DNA of 64,000 nt. It comes from Lytechinus pictus (Eukaryota > Echinodermata > Echinoidea > Temnopleuroida > Toxopneustidae). Position 1 is the stretch's first letter. Every line of letters begins with the position of its first letter. Positions 1-12,678 of this stretch are shown piece after piece. The stretch spans positions 37,899,420 to 37,963,419 of the forward strand of contig NC_087247.1 in assembly GCF_037042905.1 (NCBI RefSeq). The letters are read 5' to 3'. The notes beneath the pieces were generated by a model, which was not told where the DNA came from, ran no database searches, and worked only from the letters and a program-made list of their open reading frames with translations. A program made the translations under genes and the position numbers.

Positions 1-589
1 GCGCGAGCTAATTTTGTATTTGAAATTTTAACATTCTGGGCAATGTTTGTGAGCCTGAACGAATCGTGTATATATGCAACTAAATAATTACTGCGAAGCG
101 TGAACAGAAATTTTAAATATACGTTTTGATCTGATCGAAAAGGAACCATGCACCTGTCAAGGACGTCTTGCAGTTAGCCATGAATGCGTTGCATATTTCA
201 ACAATCAAATAGAAGTACATTTTTACCTAAAGAAGGGAAATTCTAAGCTTTTTTGTAAACGTAAACAGGATATGTATATCACTGAACTATTGATGCGAGG
301 GCGAAGCGCGAGCGTAAAAAAAAGAGATTTAGACTAAAACGGGACACATCATTCATGTTTTGTAAATAATGAAAAGGATGAGTAATTTGGGATCTTTCTA
401 GATTAAGAACATGAATAATGCGAGCGCGGATCCAGGGCGAAGTTCCCGGGTCCCTCTAGGAGTGGGGAAAATAAAAAAAGGGAAAAGAGAGGAGAAAAAA
501 AGGAGGAAAAGAGGAGGAAGACAAATGAAAAAAATAAGGTGAGAAGAAGACTTGGAAAATACAAAAAAAATAAGAATCTTTCATATCAC
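1..589. other. Repeat-derived flank without a gene
   Basis: No coding region is credible here. A minus-strand copy of the GCGAAGCGCGAGCG word lies at 301-314. A header GGATCCAGGGCGAAG at about 428 is followed by a purine-rich stretch (465-570). The same order (GGATCCAGGGG, purine tract, then GCTCGC units) recurs at 37.15-37.4 kb, so this is probably the start of the repeat block that follows. Confidence 0.5.
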
Positions 590-1850
590 TAAATGAATTT
601 TTCGCTCGCACTTGCATGTTTGATATCGAGATACAAATAATCCTCAATGGGCTGATATGGAGCTTAAAATATCACGTTGCTTGATTTACAAATTGATTTT
701 TTTTAATGTGCAGCCGTAGTCCGTTTATGGTCTGATCGAGTATCAATGCAGCTCGCGCTACGCGCTCGCATTATTTGTCAAGTACCCAATCTCTAGTCTT
801 CGTATTTACAATAAATTCTCAAAATATTCTTATTCAGGTCTTATTGTCAAAACATATCAGCTCTGATTGTCAAAACCTATCAGCTAGCGCTGCGCGCTCA
901 CATTTCGATTGGTTAGTTATTTATCTCTATAACAAACTATTTAAAATCCCTTTTCATGACAATTTATTTAAAAAAAATCGGTTCGTGATTTGCGCTCGCA
1001 TTAATTGTTAAAGATATATCAACCAATGCCTTCTATTCATAAATAGAAAAATACTTAGAATATCCAGTTTTCAGAAATTGATATTAACAAATTTCTCGCT
1101 CTTATTGGGCTTATTAGAGTAATAAATAAGATAATAACAATAACATTTCATGAATTGCTAATAACTATATTGTCTTTTTTTATAATTGAAAGAATTTTCA
1201 TCTCGCGCTTGGGGACACTTAATAGGTAGATAATTTCTATTTTCATATGACAAAATGTCCTTAGAATGTTCCCGTCCTAGGTCAGAATAATTTCCGAAAA
1301 ATATCCGCTCGAGCTTCGCGCTTGAATCATTTATTGAGTGCGATCCACATCCAGTCAGTTTCATTTTCAGTGTTTGAAATAGTTTTCAGATTAGAATTCT
1401 GCTCGCACTTCCCGCTCGCATTACGTAGGAAGATGCCTAATTACCCATCTTCACGCCTTACAAAACATGAACTAGTGTCCCGTTTTTAGCTCTAAATCTT
1501 AATTTTCCCCATCGCGCTTATCGCTCGTATTGTCTAGTTATATACCTATTCAGTTCAGGATTAATGCTTAGAATGTCAATTTTCTTGTTGGAATGTCAAA
1601 AAATGTTCAGCCCGCACTTCGCGCTCGCATTATTCCATTCTTGAAATAGGCCATCATAATTATATAGGCCTATGTATCGTCTTCATGGCTACTACAATCA
1701 GAACAGGTCCCTTGTTTATCAGGCCAGAATATATATGAAAAAAAAATCTGCTTGTGCTTCGTATTTGCAGTATAGTTATTAGTTAGATGTTTTATTTTCA
1801 GGACAAAATATGACATTTACGAAAATTTTTTACTCGCGCATCACTCGCAC
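590..1850 (+). repeat. Diverged ~107-bp tandem array, block 1
   Basis: Variants of the word GCTCGCGCTTCGCGCTCGCAT occur at about 605, 755, 889, 990, 1095, 1201, 1308, 1400, 1511, 1611, 1750 and 1832. Most steps are 92-111 bp and a few are 130-150 bp. Between the words, shared text includes AAAATGTCC, a GTCTGAATAT-like string and a pyrimidine-CAG before the GC-rich core. Units are strongly diverged, which suggests an old array. The same unit forms blocks at 3.2, 35.6 and 37.4 kb. Confidence 0.7.
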
Positions 1851-1883
1851 TATATTGACTAGTACGTATAGGATTATACATTT

Positions 1884-2052
1884 CAGGGGTCGCGGAAGCG
1901 AGGGGGGGGCTCCAGCCCCTGCTTTTTTCCATAACCGTGTTCAAAAAAGTAAAAATGACCATTTGATTGTGATTTTTTGCATGGTCACCCCCCCAAAAAA
2001 AAAACATTTGACTCAGCCCCCCCTCACTTTGAAAACCATTCTGCGGCCCCTG
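1884..2052. mobile_element. CAGGGG-ended short inverted-repeat element, copy 1
   Basis: The element starts CAGGGGTCGCGGAAG and ends GCGGCCCCTG. It is flanked by a 5-bp direct duplication CATTT at 1879-1883 and 2053-2057. Inside are G and C homopolymers and a CATGGTCA segment. A related copy in inverse orientation lies at 44,628-44,783, also with a 5-bp flanking duplication. It encodes nothing. The transposase family is not identified. Confidence 0.65.
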
Positions 2053-3180
2053 CATTTATGTTGTTTTATAAGAATAAAGCTGACTGTTAGGTCTACACCT
2101 TCAAAGAAAGAAACAAACAAAAATCAACTCAGAGCGGTCGATCGTGGAAAATAATGGGTGAAAAATTCCCCCCCCCCCCCCATATTCGTGATATTGGCCG
2201 CGAAATTGATCTGCCTCTGCTATCATGTTAGCTCGTTCCATTCTTATTTCCTGTTTCCCTTGCCTCATTTGTTCTTTCTTTTCCTTTACTTGTTATCCTC
2301 TTTTTTTTTACCTTTCCCTTTCTTCTTTTCTCCCTTTTCCCACTTCCAAATTAATTTCCCTTCCCCAATGCATGCGCTGAAATATGACGTGAAAGACATG
2401 AACACATCGTACACGCAAAACTGTGTATGAACAGAATGCATAGAGTTGGATAAAGCGTGAGAGAATGTCAGGCCGAAGCGCCGAGCTGAGCGAGCGTGAC
2501 CAATGTCCATCGCATCGCATCGCATGCAGCATGCAGTATAATGTATCTCGCAGTTTCAAGAACCATGAACCAATCTTGTCGCACGTGGAAATTTGTAGCC
2601 AAAATTTTGACAGACTCATCTCTAATACGTTTTCATGAACGTCAAAATAAACTACTGTAACATGTGAACTACAGGTTGGAGGGACAGCATAAGGGGTAAG
2701 TTAGTCCACATTTTTTTAAATAATTATCTAACCCATCTAACAAAAATTCAACGGTTTCCTGTGCTCCTCGCCGAACTCGCTGGGGGAGAAACTCGACTGA
2801 GGCCATGCTAAAACTAAGGAACAATGATCGACGAGCGACGTACACGGAATTAGCAGACTACGCTCGCAGGGATATTTCGGTTTGCTAAAAGTGGAACGGC
2901 TAGTGATCAACTAACAGGGGGAAAAATCAGTCGTGGACGAAAGTGGGCGCTATATAAGTGCGCATAAATTCAGCGAACTGTCTTTGAAATTCAGCCGAGG
3001 AGAATGATTTTATTTCTCGGAGTTTATTTAAAATTTAATATTTCCAAGAAGAAATTCTGTCAATTTCGCATTGAATCATCATCAGCAATCGTTATTCAAT
3101 AGGAAAGATCCATTCAACTGGAATTTTTGTATCCTTTACCAACACTATCCACGAGCTTTAAAATCATGCTCAAAATGTCC
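2053..3180. other. No gene seen; C run and pyrimidine tract
   Basis: A C homopolymer lies near 2167-2180 and a T/C-rich tract at about 2240-2365. ORFs across these are low-complexity artefacts. The rest is unique-looking AT-rich sequence with no recognisable domain. Confidence 0.5.
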
Positions 3181-3189
3181 GCTTTTCAG

Positions 3190-3690
3190 ATTGGAATATA
3201 AACATTTTCAGCTCGCGCTTCGCGCTCGCATCATTTCTGTAGCAAAAACCCATACTTTTCATGATTAATAGGTGAATAGAATGTCCCGTTTTCAGTTCTA
3301 AGCCTCAAAATAACTCGCGGTTCGATTTGCAATAATCTTTTGTTGGATATATATATTGTTCTTAATGAAAAACGTCCATTAAACTCAATTTTTTTCTGAT
3401 CAAAATATCAAAATTTTCAGCTCGCGCTTCGCGCTCGCATCTATTGTTTTTTAGATACCCATCTTAATCATTGGTACCAAAAATGCATAGAATATCAAGC
3501 TTATAGGTCAGAATATAAAAAAATATCACCTCCGGCTCTCGGCACTCGCATTATCTGTGTAGTGAGATATGTATCCTCATGACAAACAATCCTAAACAGG
3601 CAAATTTTTCCTGTTATCAGATCAGTATACAAAAAAATTTCAGCTCGCGCTTCGCGCTCGCATTAATTTGTTGGTGAGATATGTGTCTCT
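3190..3690 (+). repeat. ~107-bp tandem array, block 2
   Basis: GC-rich cores lie at 3212, 3313, 3421, 3531 and 3644, giving steps of 101, 108, 110 and 113 bp. Three of the five carry the near-intact core GCTCGCGCTTCGCGCTCGC preceded by TTTTCA. The intervening text (GTGAGATA, AAAATGTCC, TCAGATCAGTAT-like strings) matches blocks 1 and 3. Confidence 0.75.
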
Positions 3691-3713
3691 ATCTCATGAG
3701 TCATATACATATT

Positions 3714-3715
<2 letters not shown>

Positions 3716-3772
<57 letters not shown>

Positions 3773-3805
3773 ATAGATATATATATAGGCATATAAGGGT
3801 GTGTG
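3716..3805. repeat. TA and GT dinucleotide microsatellite
   Basis: A TA run (about 3716-3750) passes into a GT run (about 3751-3772) and further TA and GT stretches. The reading frames over it are artefacts of the repeat. Confidence 0.9.
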
Positions 3806-3904
3806 TGTGGGTGAGTTTGTTTGTTTTGTGTGATCGAGCGCCTTTGGAAAGTTGATTCATGATTTTGCCCCCCCCAATCTGACAAATGGATCGACGCCCC
3901 TGAA

Positions 3905-4375
3905 CGGTAGTGCAATGTTGTAAGCCGTGTTGCGATCGGTCTTACAACAGTCTTACGGCCTATATATTATCGCACCCAGTCGCAAGACTGGTCTCTATAG
4001 GTCGCTAGCACATGTGCAAGTGTTGTACGACCTCCAGTCGACTAAATGCGACTGTCTAGTTGTGCCACCTCTCGCATCAAGTCGTACAACGTTGAGCAAC
4101 ACTCACACGATGATCTCCAGACCGATGGTACGATCTGATGCGAGTGAATCGATCGTATTTGATCGCGTTTGGATTTTGAACATCTTCAAAGTTCTGATGC
4201 GACCAGTCACGACCACCACCAACCACCTCGAGTTCGTGCGATCGTCTACAACGACTGCGAGCGCTCGCAAGACACCAAGAGATCGATCGTGCAACAAAAG
4301 GAAAAATTTGTTGCAGGCGGTCGTAAACAGGTCGTACGTCAATTGTGAAAGGGGCTTTACCTGTCGTATCAGAAA
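3905..4375. repeat. CpG-rich segment dense in CGATCG and GTCGTAC words
   Basis: This segment is much richer in CpG than its surroundings. CGATCG or GATCG words occur near 3933, 4149, 4161, 4238 and 4282, and GTCGTAC or TTGTACGAC words near 4022, 4081 and 4330. Such a local excess of short palindromic words is typical of internal parts of short DNA transposons, and the right edge reads GGGGCTTTACCTG. A 176-codon plus-strand ORF crosses it, but the protein has no recognisable domain. Confidence 0.4.
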
Positions 4376-5100
4376 CATTGTGTATTGCTGGAATGCAGTA
4401 GTTTATCGTGTTTACATGATCATGTCCAAAATTTATATTCAAACAAAATTTGAATAAAATGTATCGCTAACGAGTAACTTTTTTCATATACTTGTGATCA
4501 AACGAACAAAGTAAATTTGAAAATTACAACCACAGAAAAAAGAAGATATATTGCGCAGATAAAGTTACGTTGTTTGGCTACAAACAGTAAAATGAGGGGC
4601 AGATTGAAAACATTACTTTTAAGGGGAATTGCCTAGATCATAACTACTCAAGGCAAACCGTTGATTTGAATAGATAAAGTAAAATCCACTAACACTGACA
4701 ATTATTTTTATCAAAATGGGATGTAAAATAAGACAGTTCTAGCATTCAATACATTTTCTGAAATCATTTTGTCGGATACTACCTTTCCGTATGGGGGGGG
4801 GGACACTTATACATATTGTAAGAGGATAACCATGATCATGCAAAGATAATCAAGCAAAAAAAAATTTAAAACGAAAACTTACCGGGTTATGGCGATATGT
4901 GCAAAGATAAACCAAGGTTCTGACTAATGCAATGTATCCAATCAGTTACCTGAAAATATATAAAATTGATTTCTTTATCATTACTATTTCACTGTCATTG
5001 TCCTTATCATTGTGATCGTTGTTGCTCATATCATAAGCACTTATATCATTGCATCTTCAAACTTGTCGATATTATAATAATCAGAAGTAAAGTATATTAA
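4376..5100. other. No gene seen
   Basis: AT-rich sequence with a short G run at about 4793-4802. I see no domain, splice-supported exon or RNA gene. Confidence 0.5.
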
Positions 5101-5102
5101 TA

Positions 5103-5117
5103 CTAGTAGTAGTAGTA

Positions 5118-5150
<33 letters not shown>

Positions 5151-5217
5151 CAGTAGTAGTAGTAGTAGTAGTAGCAGTAGCAGTAGTAGTAGTAGTAGTA
5201 GTAGTAGTAGCAGTAGC

Positions 5218-5252
<35 letters not shown>

Positions 5253-5350
5253 CAGTAGCAGTAGTAGCAGTAGTAGTAGTAGTAGTAGTAGTAGTAGCAG
5301 TAGCAGTAGTAGTAGTAGTAGTAGTAGTAGCAGTAGTAGTAGTAGTAGAG
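5103..5350 (+). repeat. AGT trinucleotide microsatellite
   Basis: About 250 bp of AGT/TAG units with scattered AGC interruptions. Confidence 0.97.
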
Positions 5351-5389
5351 GAAGAAGTAGTAGCAGTAAAGTAGCAGAATTGTATTATT

Positions 5390-5500
5390 TTGTTATTATC
5401 ATCAAAATTACTATCATTATTGTTATTATTAGTATTATCATTATTATCATCACCATCATCATTATTGATATTGTGTTTATCATCATTATCATCATCACAA
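5390..5500. repeat. ATT/ATC compound microsatellite
   Basis: Degenerate TTATTATTATCATCATCACC-type trinucleotides follow the AGT array about 40 bp downstream. Confidence 0.8.
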
Positions 5501-8409
5501 CGAATAATTTTATAAGCCTATATTTCTAATAATTCTACTACTAATGACATAAGTAATAATTTGTGTTAAGTATATCTTTTCCCTTTATGAAAGTATGGAA
5601 ATCGTCACAACATGGATATATCTGGGATTTTTTTTTAGAAAACATAAAATGATGACACAAGATATCAAAGATTTAACAAATCGTTTTGTTTTGAAATGGG
5701 GGAAAAAGGGAAATATATATCTATTAAAATCAGTTCACTTGGCTGAAAATTCTGATCGTGAGCAATGAATATGTCATGTCGAACGACCTTGAGCAATTAA
5801 GATATCTTCAAGGTTTTCATTTTGTAAAAGTCAATATCTCGAAGCGGACTTCCACAGGTATTGTAATCAATTATTGAATGCCTCAATTTTCTCCTCCTTG
5901 TTTACCCCTAAAGTATAAAAGATACTATACATTAAACCATTGATGTACATAATCATTTCACAATAGACATGCCAGGTGAAGAAATGTGCTTCATTAGTGG
6001 AGGGTACCGTCATTTAGATTTTCCTTAATACATACAAATAAAATGTCTATACAAATGGTAGCAATTGTTATTTCATTCTGTTCATCACTACCCAAATCGG
6101 TCTGTTCCCTTCTCTTTCCTCCCCTCCCTCCCCCCTCTCCCTCTCTTTGCCTCTCTATATTTCTTCCACTCTTTTTCTTTGTCTCATTCTCTTCCCCCCT
6201 TCTCTCCGCCTTCATTTCAGCATGCTTCTTTTATTAATATTTTAGTATATAACTTACAGAAAAGAAGGCGTAAAGAAAAAGAAATCATGTTGACTACGAG
6301 GTCCGCCTATTATCAGCAGCCATAGCGTGCCTACGTCATCAACCGTTGCTATGGTGATAAATCAAGATGTCGACCATGAGTCTTAAGTGGTATTGGAAAG
6401 GTGATGGTTTTCGTTGTGCTCAAGGTACATTCTTACATCTTCCTAAAGTCTAAGAAAGAGGCCCCTCCCGGTCAGACCTACCAAGAAATGACCACTTTAC
6501 TGGTCTATATAAGACCCAAGTGTTGTGGGACGATGCGAGATTACAGCTGCCAAAGGTACGATATACATTGTAAATGGAAACGATATCCTTTGATTCGGCA
6601 AAAGAGCATGCAGCACGGCTGATAAAATACCGACGAAAGGATATGATCCTTGATTTCTTGTCCTGTTGAGATAATACTTCACGCTAAGATACATATTTAA
6701 AAAATCACTCGTATAAAAGAGGGAAGCTTAGTAATGGAACATGGCTTTGAAGGAGAGAGATTACAGGATTCTTAAGCCAAGAGAGTTAAACCCTCGCTCA
6801 TTAGCCGGTTTCTTTATACTTCGATACAAATTCCAAGAACATCGTGATATACTTGAAATGATGGGAGGTGAATATCCGCATTATGATACTGCGGGTACTA
6901 AATGAAAACTGTACTTGATCCATATACAAAAAATTGTGCAATTAAACGAGATATTAGCGCAATAATGCCATTGATGACTACATTGAAATGGCAATAATAG
7001 GTTACTAAAACACAAGCACCATACAAATTGAATTAGAATTTTCAAATAAATAAAATACTTCCTTCCTTCTGTATTAATATCTCATCTCATTTCATATCTG
7101 TTTTTCATTAAAAAAATCGCCCTTATTACAATATAGCGCCTAAGAAAATGAAAACAAAAATCTCTAATCGCGCTACATGATTATAAATAGATTGCCGATC
7201 TTTTCTCAAAAACATCTTGTTTCCTCACGTTTACAACAGATTTGATCGTTATGGATTATTTTTCAGTGTATTTTTCATGACCATTCTCTGTAGCCTGTAT
7301 TAGATAATATAAATTTTTCATATTTGATCGCATGGGTACACGTGTTCGTCTACGTTTTTTTTTTCATAAGTAAGTGAATATGCCAATATTATTGTTGTAC
7401 CACCCATTTTTATCATATCGACATGGATACTAACTACACTATAAAACAGTAGATTAAAATTTGAATTGAAGAGGGATATTATTTGAAAAAAACGAATTTT
7501 TGAAGAAATAAATAGATTACATAAAAGGTGTTTGAATTGGAAGATACCCTTTTTACAAGAAACTTTTTATTTTTCACAGAAATTTTATTCATTGCCCATC
7601 GATCAGTTATCTCCTTAAATATGAGCAGATTGTTTTAGAATGAAACTAATCCCAGTGAGATGGGACAAATTCCCCAAAATAATACAATGTAAGGTAATGC
7701 AGTTAAATGATTCCATGAAGTGTAACAGACGTCATTAACATCCTTTTATATGTGTTTTCGCCACACTAATAATCAATATTGCTTTGGATACATATTTTTC
7801 TGCTGTAAGGATTCATTCATAGTCCACCCTGTAAGTCGAAATCTGTCACATCGGTAAAATCTTAATACAGGAAGGTGAAAGTAGCGCGTTTTGGTCTATA
7901 GATGTGGGTCGATGACAAAGGTTTGATTTTATTTAGTGTTTTTGTCGCTGAATGAGAAAGTGAATAACACTTGACCAGTCCATGTCTAACAACCTAGTTT
8001 ACATCAGACAGCTTAAGTGACCACGTGGCGTATTTTGCATCGAGAGACATGACCGAAATATTCATTTTACATTCAGGTGGATCACAGTAGCCTTTACGTA
8101 CCATTAACAATGTTTTTGTACCCTGGAAATTAGATCCTTAAAATATGCTGGCACAAAGCGCATCTAGGCGAAAGCCCAAGCTGTGTTTGGTTGCGGGGAT
8201 CACGAAGAGCGTCCTTTAAATCCAAAATATCTGTTGATAGTGACCATACGTACTCTGGATTTAGATTTGAAGTCATTCGTTATTATAAAAATAGCTATTT
8301 GGGATAATTAGAATTTAAATCCAGCGTTCCGCAAGTCCCTGTAATTTCGAGTGTACAAATGAATGAAAATGAAAAAAAGCCGCAATGAAAAAATAAAGGA
8401 TGCGCCAAT
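5501..8409. other. No gene seen; pyrimidine tract at 6.1 kb
   Basis: A C/T-rich tract at about 6105-6225 creates long but low-complexity ORFs. Near 6345-6358 is a GTTGCTATGGTGAT motif, an imperfect X-box-like palindrome, preceded by TACGTCATC. The rest is AT-rich and featureless to me. Confidence 0.45.
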
Positions 8410-8715
8410 GGCCCGTATTCTGAACTCGGGCTTAAATTAAACCCTGGTTTTAAGTTGTAATTTAACTATAGAGAGCCAATTGGTGCACAAATCTTTATAA
8501 TTACTTGTTCAATTTATTAACTCTTATGACACTCAAATCATTTATAACTGTCTCAGGAATGATAACTGAAATATTTTCTTCATTATGAAAGCAAAGGGAA
8601 ACAAAAACAGTAAATAAAAGAAATTTAACACATAAGGAGAATTTTTGAGCTTGGATCCCCATAAATTGAGCACAGAGTTAGACCATGGTCTAAGTTAAAT
8701 TTCAGAATACGGGCC
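8410..8715. mobile_element. Short inverted-repeat element, GGCCCGTATTCTGAA ends
   Basis: The 15-bp end GGCCCGTATTCTGAA at 8410-8424 is repeated in perfect inverse form at 8701-8715. AAT lies on both outer sides and may be a 3-bp target duplication. The 306-bp body is AT-rich and non-coding, typical of a non-autonomous DNA transposon (MITE). Confidence 0.85.
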
Positions 8716-8943
8716 AATGATTCTACTCTTATCCCGAACTTACTTTTATAATTATTTTCACGGCAGCAATTAGGCTAAGCAAGCAAAATACAGGGTGAAG
8801 AAAATTGATATGAACTATCATTTCTATGATGATGAACAATTGTTATCTTCTTATTGTTTTATCATGTTTTTTTTTGCATTAACGGTATTATGCAAATATA
8901 TTGAAAATCATACAGGTGTATAGCGACCTATCTGTTTGATAAT

Positions 8944-9005
8944 AAGAATAATGATGATGATGATGATGATGATGATGATAATAACAATAATAGTGATGAT
9001 TATAA
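8944..9005. repeat. ATG/GAT microsatellite
   Basis: Repeated GATGATGAT with flanking AATAATAA units. Confidence 0.85.
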
Positions 9006-10856
9006 TAAAAAATCAAAATAATAGTAATAACATTCATAATACTTGGAACTAATATATCTCATTAAAATAGTAGATTGTATGTCCCTATGCACATAAAACA
9101 AAAGTATAAAGTAAGAATGAAAGAGCATAGAAACAAATATGATTCTGCACCAAGGTTCACGGGGGGAGGATCTAAGTGGTAAATCAGTATCTTTAAAAAA
9201 AATTATATATCTTCAGTTGTAATAGAAAACAACTTTTTGGATTGTTTGAAAGGAGATACATGGGTCAGGTTTCACTGACATACCCATTAATAACATTTTT
9301 TCATTCTATATCTATCTGTCTAGCGTTGTTGAAATTAAAGATGCAGTAGGTTTTCGAGCTCTTGAAATGACACATTATGGATCCTCTAAAACCAATTGAC
9401 CTATTTTTATTTCAAGTGTTGTATGTTGGAATTCAAAACTAGACTACATCCCCCTTCTTACTCGCTCGAGATCTCTCTCTCCCCCTCCCTCTATTTCCCT
9501 CTCTCTCTCTCTTCCCCTCTATCTCTCCCCCTCTCTCTTTCTCTCTCTCTCTGATCCCTGCATCACAGTCTTCTTGAGATATGTTACTTAATTCGAGAGT
9601 TTTTTGTTATACCAATGTTAAAGGATGCGATCCTTGTCTCCCTGGTGACGACCGAACGAGTGATGTTGAAGAGGCTATGGAGTGATATAGATAAGGAGGA
9701 TGACCCGCTATACTTCATGATGTTCCAACCTTTCACACGTCAATCGACCGAGTAACCAAGGGTTTCGGGTGAGCGGCACGAACTCTGAACATCGATATCA
9801 TTTCTCTTTATAAAGAAAGACATCAACACTAATTGTTGGGGAACTCTAGGAAACATCCATTACGTCATGCCTGCCGCTAGAAACAGACATAGAGGGGTCG
9901 ATAACGGGATATTTTTAAAACGATTCAGAGAGAGTAAAAGCATGTGACGAAAGAGGGAAATAATAAAATCTTTTGCATCGACATCAGACAATACACAGAC
10001 GTTTAAAATGCATTTGTCTCTTCTCGTTATTTTCAGATATTTCTTGTTGTATATAAGTTTGTTTATAACTGACTAGAGTCGTGAAAAGTAGCACCCATCA
10101 ATCGGTTGGAGCCATCGTTTAAAAATTAAATTGCAAATGCCTCATGTCGAGGATCATTGGAAATCATCCTCGTTTTTGGAACGAGGGGTCATCATTGAGC
10201 CTGAAAGCAAGAAATCTCTTAAAATATTGTTCTTAACAACACCCTCCTTCAAAACTTCAAGACAAATAGCGATGAGCACCCTGGTTGTTTAACACATTAC
10301 ACAAAACAGTGTGACAAAAGTAGATGTAAACTATCGGGGTAATTTTGGCGACATATATCGAGGCGAGCCGTATAATCTAGCCATGTGTTGAAGAACGATT
10401 GGAACTGAACACCTTGTTCAATTTACGGTAGCCTCAAAACTTTTTCCTGTAATGACATTGCGAAATTCCTTTAAACCATCAATCAAATTCCCTTCAAATC
10501 ATCTATTGTCGAGTCAAAGAACGTATATTTGTATCACTTACTAAGTCTTTAACGCAATACTATGATTTGTGTTTTGTTTAAAAGAATAGAGAAATGAGGG
10601 TAGAAAAACAGGCCGAGTGGAAAGAAGTTGAAACAAAACTAGATATTTGATGTTTTCGATTCCATCTCTACTTCTCTACTGTTATAGCAGTTTTTCAGTT
10701 TAACACTGATAATTGTCTTCATTCCAAATATAGGGCAACCCTCTGTCTCTAACTTCATTTAAAATAAAAGAAAAATAAATATGAAAAGTATTAATTGCAT
10801 ATATACAGTAGTGGTATCATTTATCAATAATTATATGATTACATTGTTACATCGAA
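9006..10856. other. No gene seen; C/T-rich tract at 9.45-9.56 kb
   Basis: A tract of CTCTCTCCCC units lies at about 9465-9553. The remainder has no long ORF or recognisable RNA gene. Confidence 0.5.
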
Positions 10857-11203
10857 TTAGCCGTGGTGTAGTAGTTCTGACTCTCGCCTTGTAAAAAGAG
10901 GGTCGTGTGTTCGAATCCCACCGCGGTCTTTCGTCCTTTGGCAAGCCATTAATCCACACTTTGCCACTCTCGACCCAGGTGCTAAATGGGTACCCGGTAG
11001 GATGCAAAAGTTATTGTATGTTTGAATTTGTCAGGGCCATTATGTGGCTGCGATGAATGCAAGGACTGCTCCCCAGGGAGTGGAAATTGTGCACTTTTCG
11101 TGCGGGATTGAAATGAATCCAATGACCGGGGTGATGCTGTAAAGCGTGGTGAGCAGTTATTGGGGGGAAAAACCTATATAAAAACTAGCTATCATTATTG
11201 ATG
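10857..11203 (+). mobile_element. tRNA-derived SINE, Thr-like head
   Basis: The head resembles a tRNA gene: an A-box-like TAGCCGTGGTGTAGTAG at the start and a B box GTTCGAATCC at 10,909-10,918, about 50 bp apart. The anticodon-loop-like CTTGTAA (anticodon TGT) suggests a threonine tRNA ancestor. The body (CACTTTGCCACTCTCGACCC, then TGGGTACCCGGTAGG) is shared with the copy at 37.6 kb. The 3' end runs out into ATCATTATTGATG. It would have used an internal RNA polymerase III promoter and depended on a LINE for movement. Confidence 0.85.
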
Positions 11204-11289
11204 AATACGTTGTTCTTTCAAAATATTAATTGCAGACTCCTTTCAGAAGCTACAAATAAATCTAACCGACTTTTCTCTTTTACAATATA

Positions 11290-11405
11290 CCCTCCACTTT
11301 CTCTCTCTTTCTACTCTCCCCCTCTTTCCTTCTCTCTCATTCTCTCTCCCCCTCTCTCTCTCTCTCTTCCTCACACATACACACGCACCCACACACACCC
11401 TCACA
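11290..11405. repeat. C/T-rich tract ending in CA repeats
   Basis: CTCTCTCTCCCC units pass into CACACACACC units. The reading frames here are artefacts. Confidence 0.85.
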
Positions 11406-11570
11406 AATCACATGATTTATATTCCTCGATATCAGCCACTATAAAGTTTAATTCAATAGGAAACAAAATATTATTGAGAAATCGTAACATTAATATTGAA
11501 TCCAAGATGGGTTTGCGTCGTAGACAAAACATATATGAGTGAAACGGCGTTGGTATAGTTTCTGTATATA

Positions 11571-11809
11571 CACTGCAAAAACTCCGGTGTTGATTTACCA
11601 CCAGCCCCGAAATCTATATATGTCCACACCAGAGAAGTATTGAAGCAACACCGGTTTGGAATAAAACCGATGCTGTTTTAATACTGCTTGGTGCTGTATA
11701 AACACCTATCTGGTGTTAGACTAAAACCAAACTGGTGTTGTTTAACACTTCTCTGCTGTTGACATAGATTCCGGACTGGTGTTAGATCAACACCAGAGTT
11801 TTTGCAGTG
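11571..11809. mobile_element. Short inverted-repeat element, CACTGCAAAAACTC ends, copy 1
   Basis: CACTGCAAAAACTC at 11,571-11,584 is matched by its exact inverse at 11,796-11,809, with TATA outside both ends. The body is built of repeated GGTGTTG/CAACACC words. It is non-coding. A second diverged copy lies at 42,159-42,356. Confidence 0.9.
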
Positions 11810-12674
11810 TATAGCAGTACCTTATGTTTGTTAATGCCTTTCCATTGAACAACTGCAACGATCTATATCTTCCTCTTCGCATGCGTGCTTTAAATGAACA
11901 TTTAGATGGCATAATACCGCCAAGTCACTCTAATTTTCTTGAAATCACAAAAAAAATGTGATGTCGTCTCAGCCTTCATCCTTTCTTTCAAACAATCAGG
12001 GAAAGTGGCCTGCCTGCCACATCACTTATTACAAATGGCCTCAAGAATTTCAAACGACATCAATACCTGTCTGGATCATAACTGTCGGGGGGAGAAATCA
12101 GGTAAACTGATATTTGATCGCGGTAATGAAGTTGGTAAATTGCTCCCCGAAATTGACCCATATATTTTATTTGTCACGTCAAAGCATCATTGGCGGCAAT
12201 GAATGAGGGGGTACTCTAATTATCGGGAAAGGTGAGGAGGGTCTTGGGATGAGCTTTAAGTGACAAGCAATATAATGTTTGTAAGAATTTCCTGACCGCA
12301 TGAATGACAGTAAACCAACGCATCGTTTCTTCCCGGTCTTTAACAGTGGCAGGATGGGGTCAAATTTAGCGTTTACTTGAGTTTTCCCAAGGAGCTCCTT
12401 GGTTTTCCATACGGGCCAATATGCAAAAACAAATTAATATGGAGCGTATGTGGGATCCTCCAAATCAGTTGTATTTTAATCTGCAAAGTCAAAATAATTG
12501 AATCGGCTACAAAGTGAAAAAAAATATAATAATGTCATGAAATTGAAGAATATTATTAAATACAATAATCTAACCAAACCACCTTTGTAAACATTATGAG
12601 AGGCGTGTTCCTATCCACTCACCCCCCCCCCAAAAAAAAAAAAAAATTTAATGTTAAACGTGACGTGCATTTCA
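11810..12674. other. No gene seen
   Basis: An 87-codon ORF (11,939-12,202) shows no recognisable domain. A C run followed by an A run lies at about 12,623-12,650. Confidence 0.5.
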
Positions 12675-12678
12675 ACTA

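Noticed and set aside
590..3690. CRISPR array from the regularly spaced GC-rich words
   Set aside because: The spacers are about 85-90 bp, are related to each other and the words are imperfect; this is a eukaryotic tandem repeat.
3927..4457. 176-codon plus-strand ORF as a gene
   Set aside because: No domain, lies over a palindrome-rich repeat, and three frames are open there because of composition.
6043..6325. Ser/Pro/Phe-rich ORFs over pyrimidine tracts (also at 20.1, 22.3, 34.9, 43.1 and 47.8 kb)
   Set aside because: Low-complexity C/T repeats keep frames open; no domain or conserved start is seen.
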